5,883 nucleotides of DNA from an uncultured Lentisphaeria bacterium (GTDB lineage: Bacteria; Verrucomicrobiota; Lentisphaeria; Victivallales; Victivallaceae). Location of the stretch: NCBI GenBank assembly GCA_903821255.1, contig CAIJKT010001013.1, positions 1 through 5,883 of the forward strand. Direction: 5' to 3'. Within the stretch, counting starts at the first letter, position 1. Each line of letters starts with the position of its first letter. A program made the translations under genes and the position numbers. The notes under the pieces were generated by a model. The model did not search any database. It worked only from the letters and a program-made list of their open reading frames with translations, and had not been told where the DNA came from. Shown here piece after piece: positions 1-5,883 of the stretch.

Positions 1-397
1 GAGATGCGACTGCGGCGCGCAGCTTCATTCCGCGATGCAGCAGATTGTAGAGGAAGGCCGCGGGGTGGTCGTTTACATGCGCCAGGAAGGCCGCGGTATC
101 GGGCTGGCCAATAAGATCCATGCCTACAAACTTCAGGATGAGGGTTGCGATACGGTTGAGGCGAATGAAAAGCTGGGCTTTGCGGCAGACCTCCGGGAAT
201 ATGGTATCGGGGTTCAAATTCTGCTTGAACTCGGCGTCAAATCCGTCCGGCTGCTGACCAATAATCCGCGTAAACTGGTCGGGCTCAGCGGTTACGGACT
301 GAAGGTGAATGAACGGGTCCCGATCATCATTGATCCGCAGACCCATAACCGCAAATATCTTGAAACCAAAAAGAAAAAACTGGGCCATTTATTGTAA
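1..397 (+). CDS. ribA/ribBA: GTP cyclohydrolase II domain of RibA or RibBA, 3' part (5' end off the window)
   Basis: This is the C-terminal 131 residues of GTP cyclohydrolase II, the cytoplasmic Zn enzyme that opens the GTP imidazole ring in the first step of riboflavin synthesis, releasing formate and pyrophosphate. The frame is open from the first bases. It begins [12 protein letters not shown], which carries two of the three zinc cysteines (E. coli RibA Cys65 and Cys67); the third lies upstream. The family blocks [20 protein letters not shown] and LLTNNPRK follow. Residues matching catalytic Tyr105, Asp126 and Arg128 of E. coli are present (AYKLQD and AADLR). It ends GHLL, as the family usually does. 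The ATG at 35 is internal, because homology continues upstream of it. Whether an N-terminal RibB (DHBP synthase) domain is fused cannot be seen. A 73 bp gap separates it from ribH. The family call is secure; ribA versus ribBA is open. Confidence 0.96.
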   Translation, partial: RCDCGAQLHSAMQQIVEEGRGVVVYMRQEGRGIGLANKIHAYKLQDEGCDTVEANEKLGFAADLREYGIGVQILLELGVKSVRLLTNNPRKLVGLSGYGLKVNERVPIIIDPQTHNRKYLETKKKKLGHLL

Positions 398-457
398 GAA
401 GCAGTTTATCGAATGGAAAATTACGGGAAATGCACTAAAATATAACGTCTGTATTAC

Positions 458-463
458 GGAGGA
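458..463 (+). promoter_or_regulatory. Shine-Dalgarno site of ribH
   Basis: GGAGGA lies 7 bases before the ATG at 471. It fixes the ribH start there rather than at the ATG at 309, which would overlap ribA and add 54 residues unlike lumazine synthase. Confidence 0.8.
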
Positions 464-470
464 AAAGTTT

Positions 471-950
471 ATGGACAAAACAATTGGAAAAGTTTATGAA
501 GGGAATCTGAAAGCGGACGGGCTCCGTTTCGGAATCGTTTGCAGCCGGTTTAACGAATTCTTTGTCAGCAAACTGCTGGGCGGCGCGGTGGATGCCCTTG
601 TCCGGCACGGCGGCAGCGGCAAAAACATTCATGCCGCCTGGACTCCGGGCTCCTATGAACTGCCGTTTGTCGCTAAAAAGCTGGCGGAAAGCGGAAAATA
701 TGACGCGGTAATCGCGCTTGGCGTCGTGATTCAGGGGGCGACTCCCCATGCCGGTTATATCAACAGCGAAGTGTCAAAAGCGCTGGCGCAGATATCCCTC
801 GATACCGGAGTGCCGGTAATTTACGGGATCATCACGGCCGACAACATCGAGCAGGCGATTGAACGCAGCGGCACCAAAGCCGGCAACAAAGGCGCTGACG
901 CCGCGGTTGCCGCAATTGAAATGGCCAATCTGGTCAAACAGTTAGCATAA
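471..950 (+). CDS. ribH: 6,7-dimethyl-8-ribityllumazine synthase
   Basis: This 159-residue protein condenses 5-amino-6-ribitylamino-uracil with dihydroxybutanone phosphate to form lumazine, the riboflavin precursor. The family forms pentamers or 60-subunit icosahedral capsids in the cytoplasm. The order of motifs is standard: the substrate-stacking Phe in SRFNEF (about residue 27), PGSYELP at 59-65, [12 protein letters not shown] at 82-93 with catalytic His93, and [12 protein letters not shown] at 130-141. The last motif supplies Arg132 and Lys140, matching phosphate-contacting Arg127 and Lys135 of B. subtilis. Length is normal. One variation is Gln88 where many homologues have Arg (VIRG), and HAGYIN replaces the common HFEYV; both lie in a loop that varies in the family. 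It sits between ribA and nusB, as in many bacterial rib operons. Start chosen from the SD site and family length. Confidence 0.96.
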   Translation: MDKTIGKVYEGNLKADGLRFGIVCSRFNEFFVSKLLGGAVDALVRHGGSGKNIHAAWTPGSYELPFVAKKLAESGKYDAVIALGVVIQGATPHAGYINSEVSKALAQISLDTGVPVIYGIITADNIEQAIERSGTKAGNKGADAAVAAIEMANLVKQLA

Positions 951-979
951 GCAGCTTTATAAATTTTGCGGTTAATTAC

Positions 980-983
980 GGAG
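980..983 (+). promoter_or_regulatory. Shine-Dalgarno site of nusB
   Basis: GGAG lies 6 bases before the ATG at 990. It supports that ATG over the in-frame TTG at 966, which would add eight residues with no family similarity and would place this SD site inside the coding region. Confidence 0.75.
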
Positions 984-989
984 AGATAC

Positions 990-1484
990 ATGTCCGCTAC
1001 TCAACAACAAGACAATCCTGTCGACTCCCGCAGCCTCGGTCGGGAGTTGGCCATGCAGTTCCTTTTTCAGCAGGAATTGAACCACTGTGACGCAACCGAA
1101 GAAGTGTTCAACGAGTTTTTCGAACAAACCGGGCAGTCGCTGGAATTGAAGGAAAATCGCTATTTCCGCAAAGCCAGGGAATATGCCATGGATATTATTG
1201 CGGGGGTCGTGAAGAACCTGAAAGAAATTGATGCGCAAATACTCGCCCATTCCCAAAAGTGGGACCTGAAACGTATGGCGGTCGTGGATCTGAACATCAT
1301 GCGGGTGGCAATCTATGAAATGCTGTTTGTCATGGAAGTGCCGCCGGTGGTCAGTATTAATGAAGCGGTCAAAATCACCCGCGACTACAGCGGCGAACCG
1401 TCATGCGGCTTTATGAACGGCATGCTTAACGCGGTAAAAGATTCCCTCGACCGGCCGGCCAGAAAAGCAGCGGGTAAACCATGA
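990..1484 (+). CDS. nusB: Transcription antitermination factor NusB
   Basis: This 164-residue all-helical protein binds boxA RNA as a heterodimer with NusE (ribosomal protein S10), and is needed for processive rRNA transcription. Recognisable features are an N-terminal helix with GRELAMQFLFQQE (residues 17-29), the WDLKRMAVVDLNIMRVAIYEM block (91-111, matching the family's W-x-L-x-R-M-A-x-V-D-x-x-I-L-R pattern), PPVVSINEAV (118-127), and the C-terminal FMNGMLNAV (141-149), the family's F-V-N-G-x-L signature. Length is typical or slightly long. The last residues (RPARKAAGKP) are a basic tail. The stop overlaps the ftsY start by ATGA, so the two are very likely translationally coupled. NusB next to RibH is a common bacterial pairing. 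Start ATG 990 rather than TTG 966, on SD evidence. Confidence 0.95.
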   Translation: MSATQQQDNPVDSRSLGRELAMQFLFQQELNHCDATEEVFNEFFEQTGQSLELKENRYFRKAREYAMDIIAGVVKNLKEIDAQILAHSQKWDLKRMAVVDLNIMRVAIYEMLFVMEVPPVVSINEAVKITRDYSGEPSCGFMNGMLNAVKDSLDRPARKAAGKP

Positions 1485-2410
1485 AGTCGATTTTTTCCAT
1501 TTTCAAAAAAGGCCTCGAGAAAACGACGACCACGGTTTCACGGTCGCTGGCGGAAATCTTTGCTGGCGAAAAGAAATGGGATAAAAGTACGTTTGAGGAA
1601 CTTGAGGCAATCCTGATTTCCGCCGACTTCGGGGTTCCGGCCAGTTTGAAAATCGTTGAAGATATCCGTGAACGCTATGAACGCGGACATATCAAAACTT
1701 CCGCCGATATTTTCGAGATCGCCAGAAATGAAGTGGTCAATATCTTCAGCAAAAACCGCAGGGAAGTGAATTACGCCCCGGCAGGCAAGCCGACGGTCAT
1801 TCTGATGATCGGAGTCAACGGCAGCGGCAAGACCACCACCACCGGCAAACTCGCGTGGCTGTGGCAGCAGGAAGGCAAAAAGGTCATTCTGGCCGCCTGC
1901 GATACATTCCGGGCGGCAGCGGTGGGACAGTTGAATCTCTGGGGCGAAAAGACCGGCTGTTATGTCGTTTCCGCCGCCCCTAACGCCGACCCGTCCAGTG
2001 TGGCGTTTGACGCAACCCGGGCCGCACTGGCAAGAGGTGCAGACATTCTGATAATTGATACCGCCGGACGGCAGCACACCAGGAAAAACCTGATGGATGA
2101 GTTGTCCAAACTCCGCCGGACGATAGATAAAGTATATCCCGGGGCGCCTCACGAAGTCTGGCTGACCGTTGACGCCAGCCTCGGCGCGAACGCGATAAAC
2201 CAGGCGCGCGAATTTTCAAAAGCCGCCGGGCTTACCGGCCTGATATTGACCAAACTTGACGGCACCGGCAAGGGCGGCATGGCCGTTGCGCTGCATCAGG
2301 AATTCGGCTATCCGGTGTTCTTTGCCGGGCTGGGCGAGAAGCCTGAAGACCTGCAGCCATTCGACCCGGAATTTTATGCCGCCGCAATTTTCGAATCAGC
2401 CGGGAAATAG
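1481..2410 (+). CDS. ftsY: Signal recognition particle receptor FtsY
   Basis: This 309-residue SRP-type GTPase docks SRP-ribosome complexes at the inner membrane. The N terminus (residues 1-22) is a short amphipathic, basic membrane-targeting helix, with none of the long acidic A domain of E. coli, so this is a short-form FtsY. The four-helix N domain runs to about residue 98. The G domain shows GVNGSGKTTTTGK (111-123, P-loop), DTFRAAAVGQL (141-151), DTAGR (193-197), TKLD (257-260) and GLGEKPEDLQPFDPE (283-297). LTGLILTKLDGTGKGG favours FtsY over Ffh, and there is no methionine-rich M domain. Slight departures from the usual motifs are DASLGAN for DASTGQN (232-237), Gln198 after DTAGR where Leu is usual, and GTGKGG for GTAKGG. 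The start overlaps the nusB stop (ATGA) and has only a weak SD, so coupling probably drives its translation. Confidence 0.96.
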   Translation: MKSIFSIFKKGLEKTTTTVSRSLAEIFAGEKKWDKSTFEELEAILISADFGVPASLKIVEDIRERYERGHIKTSADIFEIARNEVVNIFSKNRREVNYAPAGKPTVILMIGVNGSGKTTTTGKLAWLWQQEGKKVILAACDTFRAAAVGQLNLWGEKTGCYVVSAAPNADPSSVAFDATRAALARGADILIIDTAGRQHTRKNLMDELSKLRRTIDKVYPGAPHEVWLTVDASLGANAINQAREFSKAAGLTGLILTKLDGTGKGGMAVALHQEFGYPVFFAGLGEKPEDLQPFDPEFYAAAIFESAGK

Positions 2411-2423
2411 GAGTCCGGCTTTT
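2398..2423 (+). terminator. Weak hairpin with short T run at the ftsY stop (possible leaky terminator)
   Basis: AGCCGG (2398-2403) pairs perfectly with CCGGCT (2415-2420) across an 11-base loop and is followed by TTT then C. The left arm lies in the last codons of ftsY. The stem is only 6 bp and the T run is short, so strong termination is unlikely. It could lower readthrough into the two peptidase genes and ribD, or mark an RNA processing point, or mean nothing. Confidence 0.25.
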
Positions 2424-2442
2424 CGGCGGGGAAAGAATATTG

Positions 2443-2450
2443 AAGGGGAG
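2443..2450 (+). promoter_or_regulatory. Shine-Dalgarno site of peptidase paralogue A
   Basis: AAGGGGAG ends 5 bases before the ATG at 2456. It is a strong purine-rich site in the 45 bp gap after ftsY, so this gene can be translated independently of ftsY. Confidence 0.75.
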
Positions 2451-2455
2451 AAGAA

Positions 2456-3820
2456 ATGAGAAAGATTTTCGGGTATCTATTCCTGGGCGCGGCGGTTTTT
2501 CTCGCGGCGGTAAATTTACATGCGGAAGAAGTTGAACTTCAAAAATTACTGCAAGCGGAAGAACTGTCTTTGTGGCACATGGAGGCTGAAGATATTTTTA
2601 CGCTTTTCCCTCAAAGAAGTCTTTTTTACTGGAATGATTCAGCCAAAACAGCGCTTTTATTTTCTTTCAGGAATAAGCAGCACCAGATGACTTTTGCCGG
2701 ATTCAAGGTGTACAATGTGTCGCTTTTATTCAAAGATTCCGATCTCTCCCGTATCTATATTTCTTTTTACAACCGCAGCGACGCAGGCGAGTTAGATAAT
2801 AAAACCTTTAATGAAATGCTCAATAACGTCGAACAAGCCGTGATGAAAATTGCCGCAGGCAAAACCGGCAGTCAATCAACCATGCCTCTTTCCGCCGCCA
2901 AAAAAATATATGTTAAAAACTATTTTTGCGATGATTATCTCTTGAGGCTGGAATGGAGTTATACCGAAAATACCACCGCTTATCATGCCGAATTCATAAC
3001 TTTGACGATCCTGCCGCCGGACCAGAATGAATCCGTGAAAATCAATACCGCCTTGACAACATTTGACCTGAAGCGCAGAGTTCAAGCCAATGATGACGGA
3101 GACCGCTTTCTAGAAGTTCCGGCCACTACTCAGACGGCTCGCGGACAAGGCATTGCGGCGACTGCGGAGCGGGTGATGCGTTATTACGGAGCCACTTCAG
3201 TCAACCAGAATATCCTGCTTGAACTGGCCAATTCCAATCAAGGCAGCAATCTGGAGAAAATGAGGAAAGCTATCAGGCAAACTACTGATTTACTTAAAAT
3301 CAAGTACAATTCTCTTTATATAAATCAATATCTAAAGAAGAAAACCGGACTGATCAAGCTGGTTGAATTATACAATACCGAAGCCGCCAGAAGCAATGCT
3401 GATAAAATCGATCTCACAAAATTTACCAAATCCGGCAATGGAAAATCATATGACACGCGCGCAATTCTGCTGGCAATGACGCCGGAACTTTATAAATTCG
3501 CCCGCAGTCGGGAAATAATCGGCTTTACTAAGTTTAAAAGAGACGTCATAACCAATATAGACTCAGGGGTTCCGCTAGTCTGGGCCAGGCTGACCTCGAT
3601 ATTTCCTATTCCGGACAAGCCGCGCAGAGGCATCGGCTACCATGTACAATTGATAACCGGCTACAACGTGAAAGAAAATGCAGTCATTTATTCCGATTCA
3701 TGGGGTCCAAGGAACGAAAAAAAGAAAATGAGCTGGGAGGAGGCCTGGTCTATTTCTCTGGACATCTCAACTTATACTCCGATGCTGGATTGGAAGCCGT
3801 CTGGAGACAATCTATCATGA
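2456..3820 (+). CDS. Exported C39-like peptidase homologue lacking the catalytic Cys (paralogue A)
   Basis: This 454-residue protein has a clear signal peptide (MRKIFGYLFLGAAVFLAAVNLHA, cleavage likely after Ala23), and no later membrane segment is evident. Residues about 35-185 form a region I cannot name, shared with paralogue B: FP-x4-LF-x-W-x-DSAKT, MTFAG, SRIYISFYNR and AEFITLTILPP. The rest resembles a C39-like (papain-fold) peptidase. LEVPATTQTARGQGIAATAERV aligns with the active-site segment of B and keeps oxyanion-hole Gln226 but has Gly232 in place of the Cys. His396 (YHVQLITGYN) and Asp414 (IYSDSWG) are kept. The only Cys is Cys158, in the N-terminal region. The domain is also two residues shorter at B's EGGGAT turn. 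It is therefore probably a pseudoenzyme that keeps the fold. It is more AT-rich than its neighbours in places (40 G+C of 120 bases at 3241-3360). The stop overlaps the start of B. Role and substrate unknown. Confidence 0.85.
   Translation: MRKIFGYLFLGAAVFLAAVNLHAEEVELQKLLQAEELSLWHMEAEDIFTLFPQRSLFYWNDSAKTALLFSFRNKQHQMTFAGFKVYNVSLLFKDSDLSRIYISFYNRSDAGELDNKTFNEMLNNVEQAVMKIAAGKTGSQSTMPLSAAKKIYVKNYFCDDYLLRLEWSYTENTTAYHAEFITLTILPPDQNESVKINTALTTFDLKRRVQANDDGDRFLEVPATTQTARGQGIAATAERVMRYYGATSVNQNILLELANSNQGSNLEKMRKAIRQTTDLLKIKYNSLYINQYLKKKTGLIKLVELYNTEAARSNADKIDLTKFTKSGNGKSYDTRAILLAMTPELYKFARSREIIGFTKFKRDVITNIDSGVPLVWARLTSIFPIPDKPRRGIGYHVQLITGYNVKENAVIYSDSWGPRNEKKKMSWEEAWSISLDISTYTPMLDWKPSGDNLS
3803..3806 (+). 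promoter_or_regulatory. Shine-Dalgarno site of peptidase paralogue B
   Basis: GGAG inside the end of paralogue A lies 10 bases before the ATG at 3817, which overlaps A's stop (ATGA). This supports 3817 over the in-frame GTG at 3847, which has only an A-rich stretch before it, and over the ATG at 3700, deep inside A. Confidence 0.6.
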
Positions 3821-5187
3821 GACTGTTTTACACAAAAGAAAAAAACGTGAACAGATTTGTCTGTTACGGCATTTCTTGTATATGTTTGCTCCTGCTTTGC
3901 GCGGATTCGTTTGCCCAGACGGAAATCAGCGGCATCCTGAAAACAGAAAAAGCTGTATGGGAGACTTCCGCAAAGGACCTCGCTGCCCAATTTCCCGATA
4001 AAGAACTTTTCCAGTGGGTGGATTCTGCAAAAACCGGATTAAGATATTCCGCGGACGCCGGACTGGACAAAATGACCTTTTCCGGATTGCCGGTTTACGA
4101 AGCCATTTTCAGCTTAAAAAATGACAAGATCTCCAGGATTTATCTTTCGCTGTTCAACCGTGGCGATGCAAGCCGCCTGGCGAAAACCGATTATAATGAA
4201 CTGCTCAAAAAACTGAATGACGCTTTGGATAGATTGACCGGCAGGAAGCCCGGCAAAGAGACTCTGGTTTTAATCGGCGACAAACGGATTTATGCCAAAA
4301 TGTGGAACTGCAAAAACTACGAATGCGAACTGAAATGGAGCGATAACGGATTAGCCGGCATAAATTTCATGGCCGAATTTATTACCCTGAACATTTTGCC
4401 GCCGGCACAGGGAGCGGAGTCTTTAAAAATAGACCAGGGACTGACTAAAAAAGTGCTGGCGGGAAGAGTCAAAATCAATGATGCCGGCGACCACAGCCTT
4501 GAAGTCCCGATGGTTGATCAGGGCAATAAAGGCTATTGCGTCGCGGCGGTTGCCGAGCGGGTGCTGAAGTATTACGGCTCGAAAATTGATCAGCACATCC
4601 TGGCGGAGGTGACCAATATGCCGGAAGGCGGCGGCGCAACACTTGTTGACATTGAAAAAGCCGCGGCAAACTGCGCATCGAAAATCAACGTTAAGTATTC
4701 AAAGCTTTACTATAACGACGACATGTATAATTTTGTCAACTTCAATAAGATGATTACCATGTACAACATGGAAGCCGCAAGAGCCGGTTCAAAAGCGATT
4801 GCCATTGACAAATACCTGGTGACAACTGAAGGACAAACCGTGTACGACCTCAGCGGGATTACTTCTGCGATGAATCCTGACCTCTATAAAAAAGTCCGCC
4901 TGAAAGACGGCATAAATTTTAAGAAATTTCAAAGAGACGTCACCGGGAATATCAATGCCGGCATCCCGTTGCTCTGGGCGGTCAAGCTGGGGATTATCAA
5001 AGAGGAAAGTCTGCCGCAGCAACTGGGAATGCACATGCGGCTGATTACCGGATACAACGACAAAGAGAAGAAAATCATCTATAGCGATTCCTGGGGCACC
5101 GGTCACGAATACAAGAAAATGGGCTGGGAAGACGCCTGGACTATAACTACATTTACCGGGCTGTTTGCCCCGCGTCTGGAGAAATAA
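3817..5187 (+). CDS. Exported C39-like cysteine peptidase, active-site residues intact (paralogue B)
   Basis: This 456-residue protein starts with a basic stretch and a hydrophobic segment (residues about 14-28) ending SFAQ, giving a signal peptide probably cut after Ala33. LLLLC at 24-28 is a poor lipobox because Leu precedes Cys. Residues about 45-190 match the unnamed N-terminal region of paralogue A. The peptidase domain has VPMVDQGNKGYCVAAVAERV with Gln235 (oxyanion hole) five residues before nucleophile Cys241, then EGGGAT, GIPLLWA, MHMRLITGYN with His406, and IYSDSWG with Asp424. This is the order expected of C39-like/papain-fold peptidases. There is no ABC transporter domain or neighbouring transporter, so it is not a bacteriocin leader-processing exporter. 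It is likely a periplasmic or secreted enzyme of unknown substrate. GTG 3847 is an alternative start giving a shorter n-region. It is coupled to A (ATGA) and lies 2 bp before ribD. Confidence 0.87.
   Translation: MRLFYTKEKNVNRFVCYGISCICLLLLCADSFAQTEISGILKTEKAVWETSAKDLAAQFPDKELFQWVDSAKTGLRYSADAGLDKMTFSGLPVYEAIFSLKNDKISRIYLSLFNRGDASRLAKTDYNELLKKLNDALDRLTGRKPGKETLVLIGDKRIYAKMWNCKNYECELKWSDNGLAGINFMAEFITLNILPPAQGAESLKIDQGLTKKVLAGRVKINDAGDHSLEVPMVDQGNKGYCVAAVAERVLKYYGSKIDQHILAEVTNMPEGGGATLVDIEKAAANCASKINVKYSKLYYNDDMYNFVNFNKMITMYNMEAARAGSKAIAIDKYLVTTEGQTVYDLSGITSAMNPDLYKKVRLKDGINFKKFQRDVTGNINAGIPLLWAVKLGIIKEESLPQQLGMHMRLITGYNDKEKKIIYSDSWGTGHEYKKMGWEDAWTITTFTGLFAPRLEK
5178..5181 (+). promoter_or_regulatory. 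Shine-Dalgarno site of ribD
   Basis: GGAG within the last codons of paralogue B lies 8 bases before the ATG at 5190. The B stop (5185-5187) falls between the site and the start, so ribosomes finishing B would pass over it, an arrangement that favours coupled translation. Confidence 0.7.
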
Positions 5188-5189
5188 TC

Positions 5190-5883
5190 ATGCAGGATAA
5201 GACATCTGAGTACATGAAGGAAGCAATCGCCCTGGCCGAAAAAGCATGGGGCATGACCAGTCCGAACCCGCTGGTCGGCGCGGTTATCGTCAAAGACGGC
5301 GAAATCGCCGGACGCGGCTTTCATGAGCAGGCCGGAAAGCCTCATGCCGAAATCAACGCGCTGGCAGACGCCGGAGAAGTACCGCCCAAGGCGGACTTGT
5401 ATGTAACGCTTGAGCCGTGTTCCACCTGCGGACGGACCCCGCCTTGTACGGAAGCAATTATCCGGGCCGGCATCGGGCGGGTTTTTATCGGTTCCCTGGA
5501 TCCGAATCCCGCTCACGCCGGGCGCGGCGTGGACATTCTAAAAAATGCCGGGATTGAGGTTTTTACAGGAATAGAGAAGGCTTCGTGCGATGCCATTAAC
5601 GAAGCCTTTTTTAAGTGGATTACTGCCAAAACACCTTTCGTTATTCTAAAAATGGCGATGACTCTGGATGGAAAAATAGCCACTAAAGACGGGCTGTCGA
5701 AATGGATTACCGGCCCGGCTGCCCGGCTGCGTGTGCAACGTTTACGCCAATGGGCGGATGCCATTCTGGTCGGCGGCAATACTGCCCGGAATGATCATCC
5801 GTCGCTGACGGTGCGCGACATTCCCGGCTGGCGGCAGCCGCGGCGGCTTGTCGCTTCAAAAACGCTGACTCCGGAAGCACTGA
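5190..5883 (+). CDS. ribD: Riboflavin biosynthesis protein RibD, deaminase/reductase, 5' part (3' end off the window)
   Basis: The first 231 residues of RibD are visible, and the frame is still open at the window edge. RibD deaminates the pyrimidine produced by GTP cyclohydrolase II and then reduces its ribosyl chain with NADPH. The N-terminal cytidine-deaminase-like domain (about 1-145) has TSPNPLVGAV (23-32), HAE at 52-54 (zinc ligand His52 and proton-shuttle Glu54) and PCSTCGRTPPC at 76-86 (zinc ligands Cys77 and Cys86). Cys80 is an extra Cys where His or Thr is more common. DPNPAHAGRGV follows at 104-114. The reductase domain starts near 149 with FVILKMAMTLDGKIA, then GLSKWITG (168-175), AILVGGNTARNDHPSLTVR (191-209) and the start of RRLV. 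Family RibDs run about 350-400 aa, so perhaps 40% is missing. It starts 2 bp after paralogue B. It has no stop within the window. Confidence 0.96.
   Translation, partial: MQDKTSEYMKEAIALAEKAWGMTSPNPLVGAVIVKDGEIAGRGFHEQAGKPHAEINALADAGEVPPKADLYVTLEPCSTCGRTPPCTEAIIRAGIGRVFIGSLDPNPAHAGRGVDILKNAGIEVFTGIEKASCDAINEAFFKWITAKTPFVILKMAMTLDGKIATKDGLSKWITGPAARLRVQRLRQWADAILVGGNTARNDHPSLTVRDIPGWRQPRRLVASKTLTPEAL

Noticed and set aside
436..446. Possible sigma70 -10 element (TATAAC at 441-446) in the gap before ribH.
   Set aside because: No convincing -35 element lies 16-18 bases upstream (AAATTA or similar), and AT-rich gaps often contain such hexamers by chance.
309..470. Upstream extension of ribH with a start at 309.
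   Set aside because: It overlaps the conserved end of ribA, and its residues have no lumazine synthase similarity; the strong SD points to 471.
398..470. Possible FMN riboswitch upstream of ribH.
   Set aside because: The 73 bp gap is far too short for the roughly 120-base aptamer, and I see none of its conserved blocks; the other gaps are shorter still.
1538..2152. Long open frame on the minus strand opposite ftsY (204 codons).
   Set aside because: It is opposite a fully recognised gene, has no recognisable protein family or signal, and is typical of GC-rich antisense shadow frames.
3700..3816. Upstream extension of the paralogue B reading frame inside paralogue A, starting at an ATG at 3700.
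   Set aside because: Its 39 residues are a shadow of A's conserved SDSWG to WEEAW coding region, would bury the signal peptide, and an SD-supported ATG exists at 3817.
3814..3900. Paralogue B as a lipoprotein (LLLLC in the signal region).
   Set aside because: The residue before Cys is Leu rather than Gly, Ala or Ser, and a standard signal peptidase I site (SFA before Gln) follows.
2456..5187. Bacteriocin export system, since C39 peptidases process double-glycine leaders.
   Set aside because: There is no ABC transporter domain, no membrane segments after the signal peptides, no small GG-leader gene and no accessory secretion gene nearby.
5103..5779. Two minus-strand open frames opposite ribD.
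   Set aside because: The plus strand encodes an unmistakable RibD with zinc and reductase motifs; the plus-strand frame has no stop only because it runs off the window.

Overview
This window is a single plus-strand gene cluster with no RNA genes, CRISPR arrays or mobile elements that I can see. In order it holds the 3' end of ribA/ribBA (GTP cyclohydrolase II domain), ribH (lumazine synthase), nusB, ftsY, two tandem paralogues encoding exported C39-like (papain-fold) cysteine peptidase proteins, and the 5' part of ribD (bifunctional deaminase/reductase). Genes are tightly packed: the largest gaps are 73 bp before ribH, 39 bp before nusB and 45 bp before the first paralogue. nusB/ftsY and paralogue A/paralogue B each overlap by ATGA, and ribD starts 2 bp after paralogue B. 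No stretch over 300 bp lacks a gene.

The organism is a bacterium that uses GGAG-type Shine-Dalgarno sites. The order ribH-nusB-ftsY, together with exported C39-like proteins carrying a large N-terminal region, makes me think of the PVC superphylum (Lentisphaerota, Verrucomicrobiota or relatives). This is an impression from gene order and protein flavour, not a demonstrated assignment.

The flavin part is coherent. GTP cyclohydrolase II opens the pathway from GTP, RibD carries out the next deamination and reduction, and RibH makes lumazine. Riboflavin synthase (ribE) is not in the window. nusB (rRNA antitermination) next to ribH is a widespread bacterial arrangement, and ftsY (SRP receptor) is a housekeeping passenger.

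The unexpected part is 2456-5187. Two homologous proteins of 454 and 456 aa, each with a signal peptide, lie inside this cytoplasmic housekeeping operon and are translationally linked to each other and to ribD. The downstream copy (B) has a complete peptidase signature (Q235, C241, H406, D424). The upstream copy (A) keeps the matching Q226, H396 and D414 but has Gly232 where the nucleophilic Cys should be, and has no Cys anywhere in its peptidase domain. The pair therefore looks like a pseudoenzyme plus an active enzyme made together and sent across the cytoplasmic membrane. Their substrate and role are unknown.
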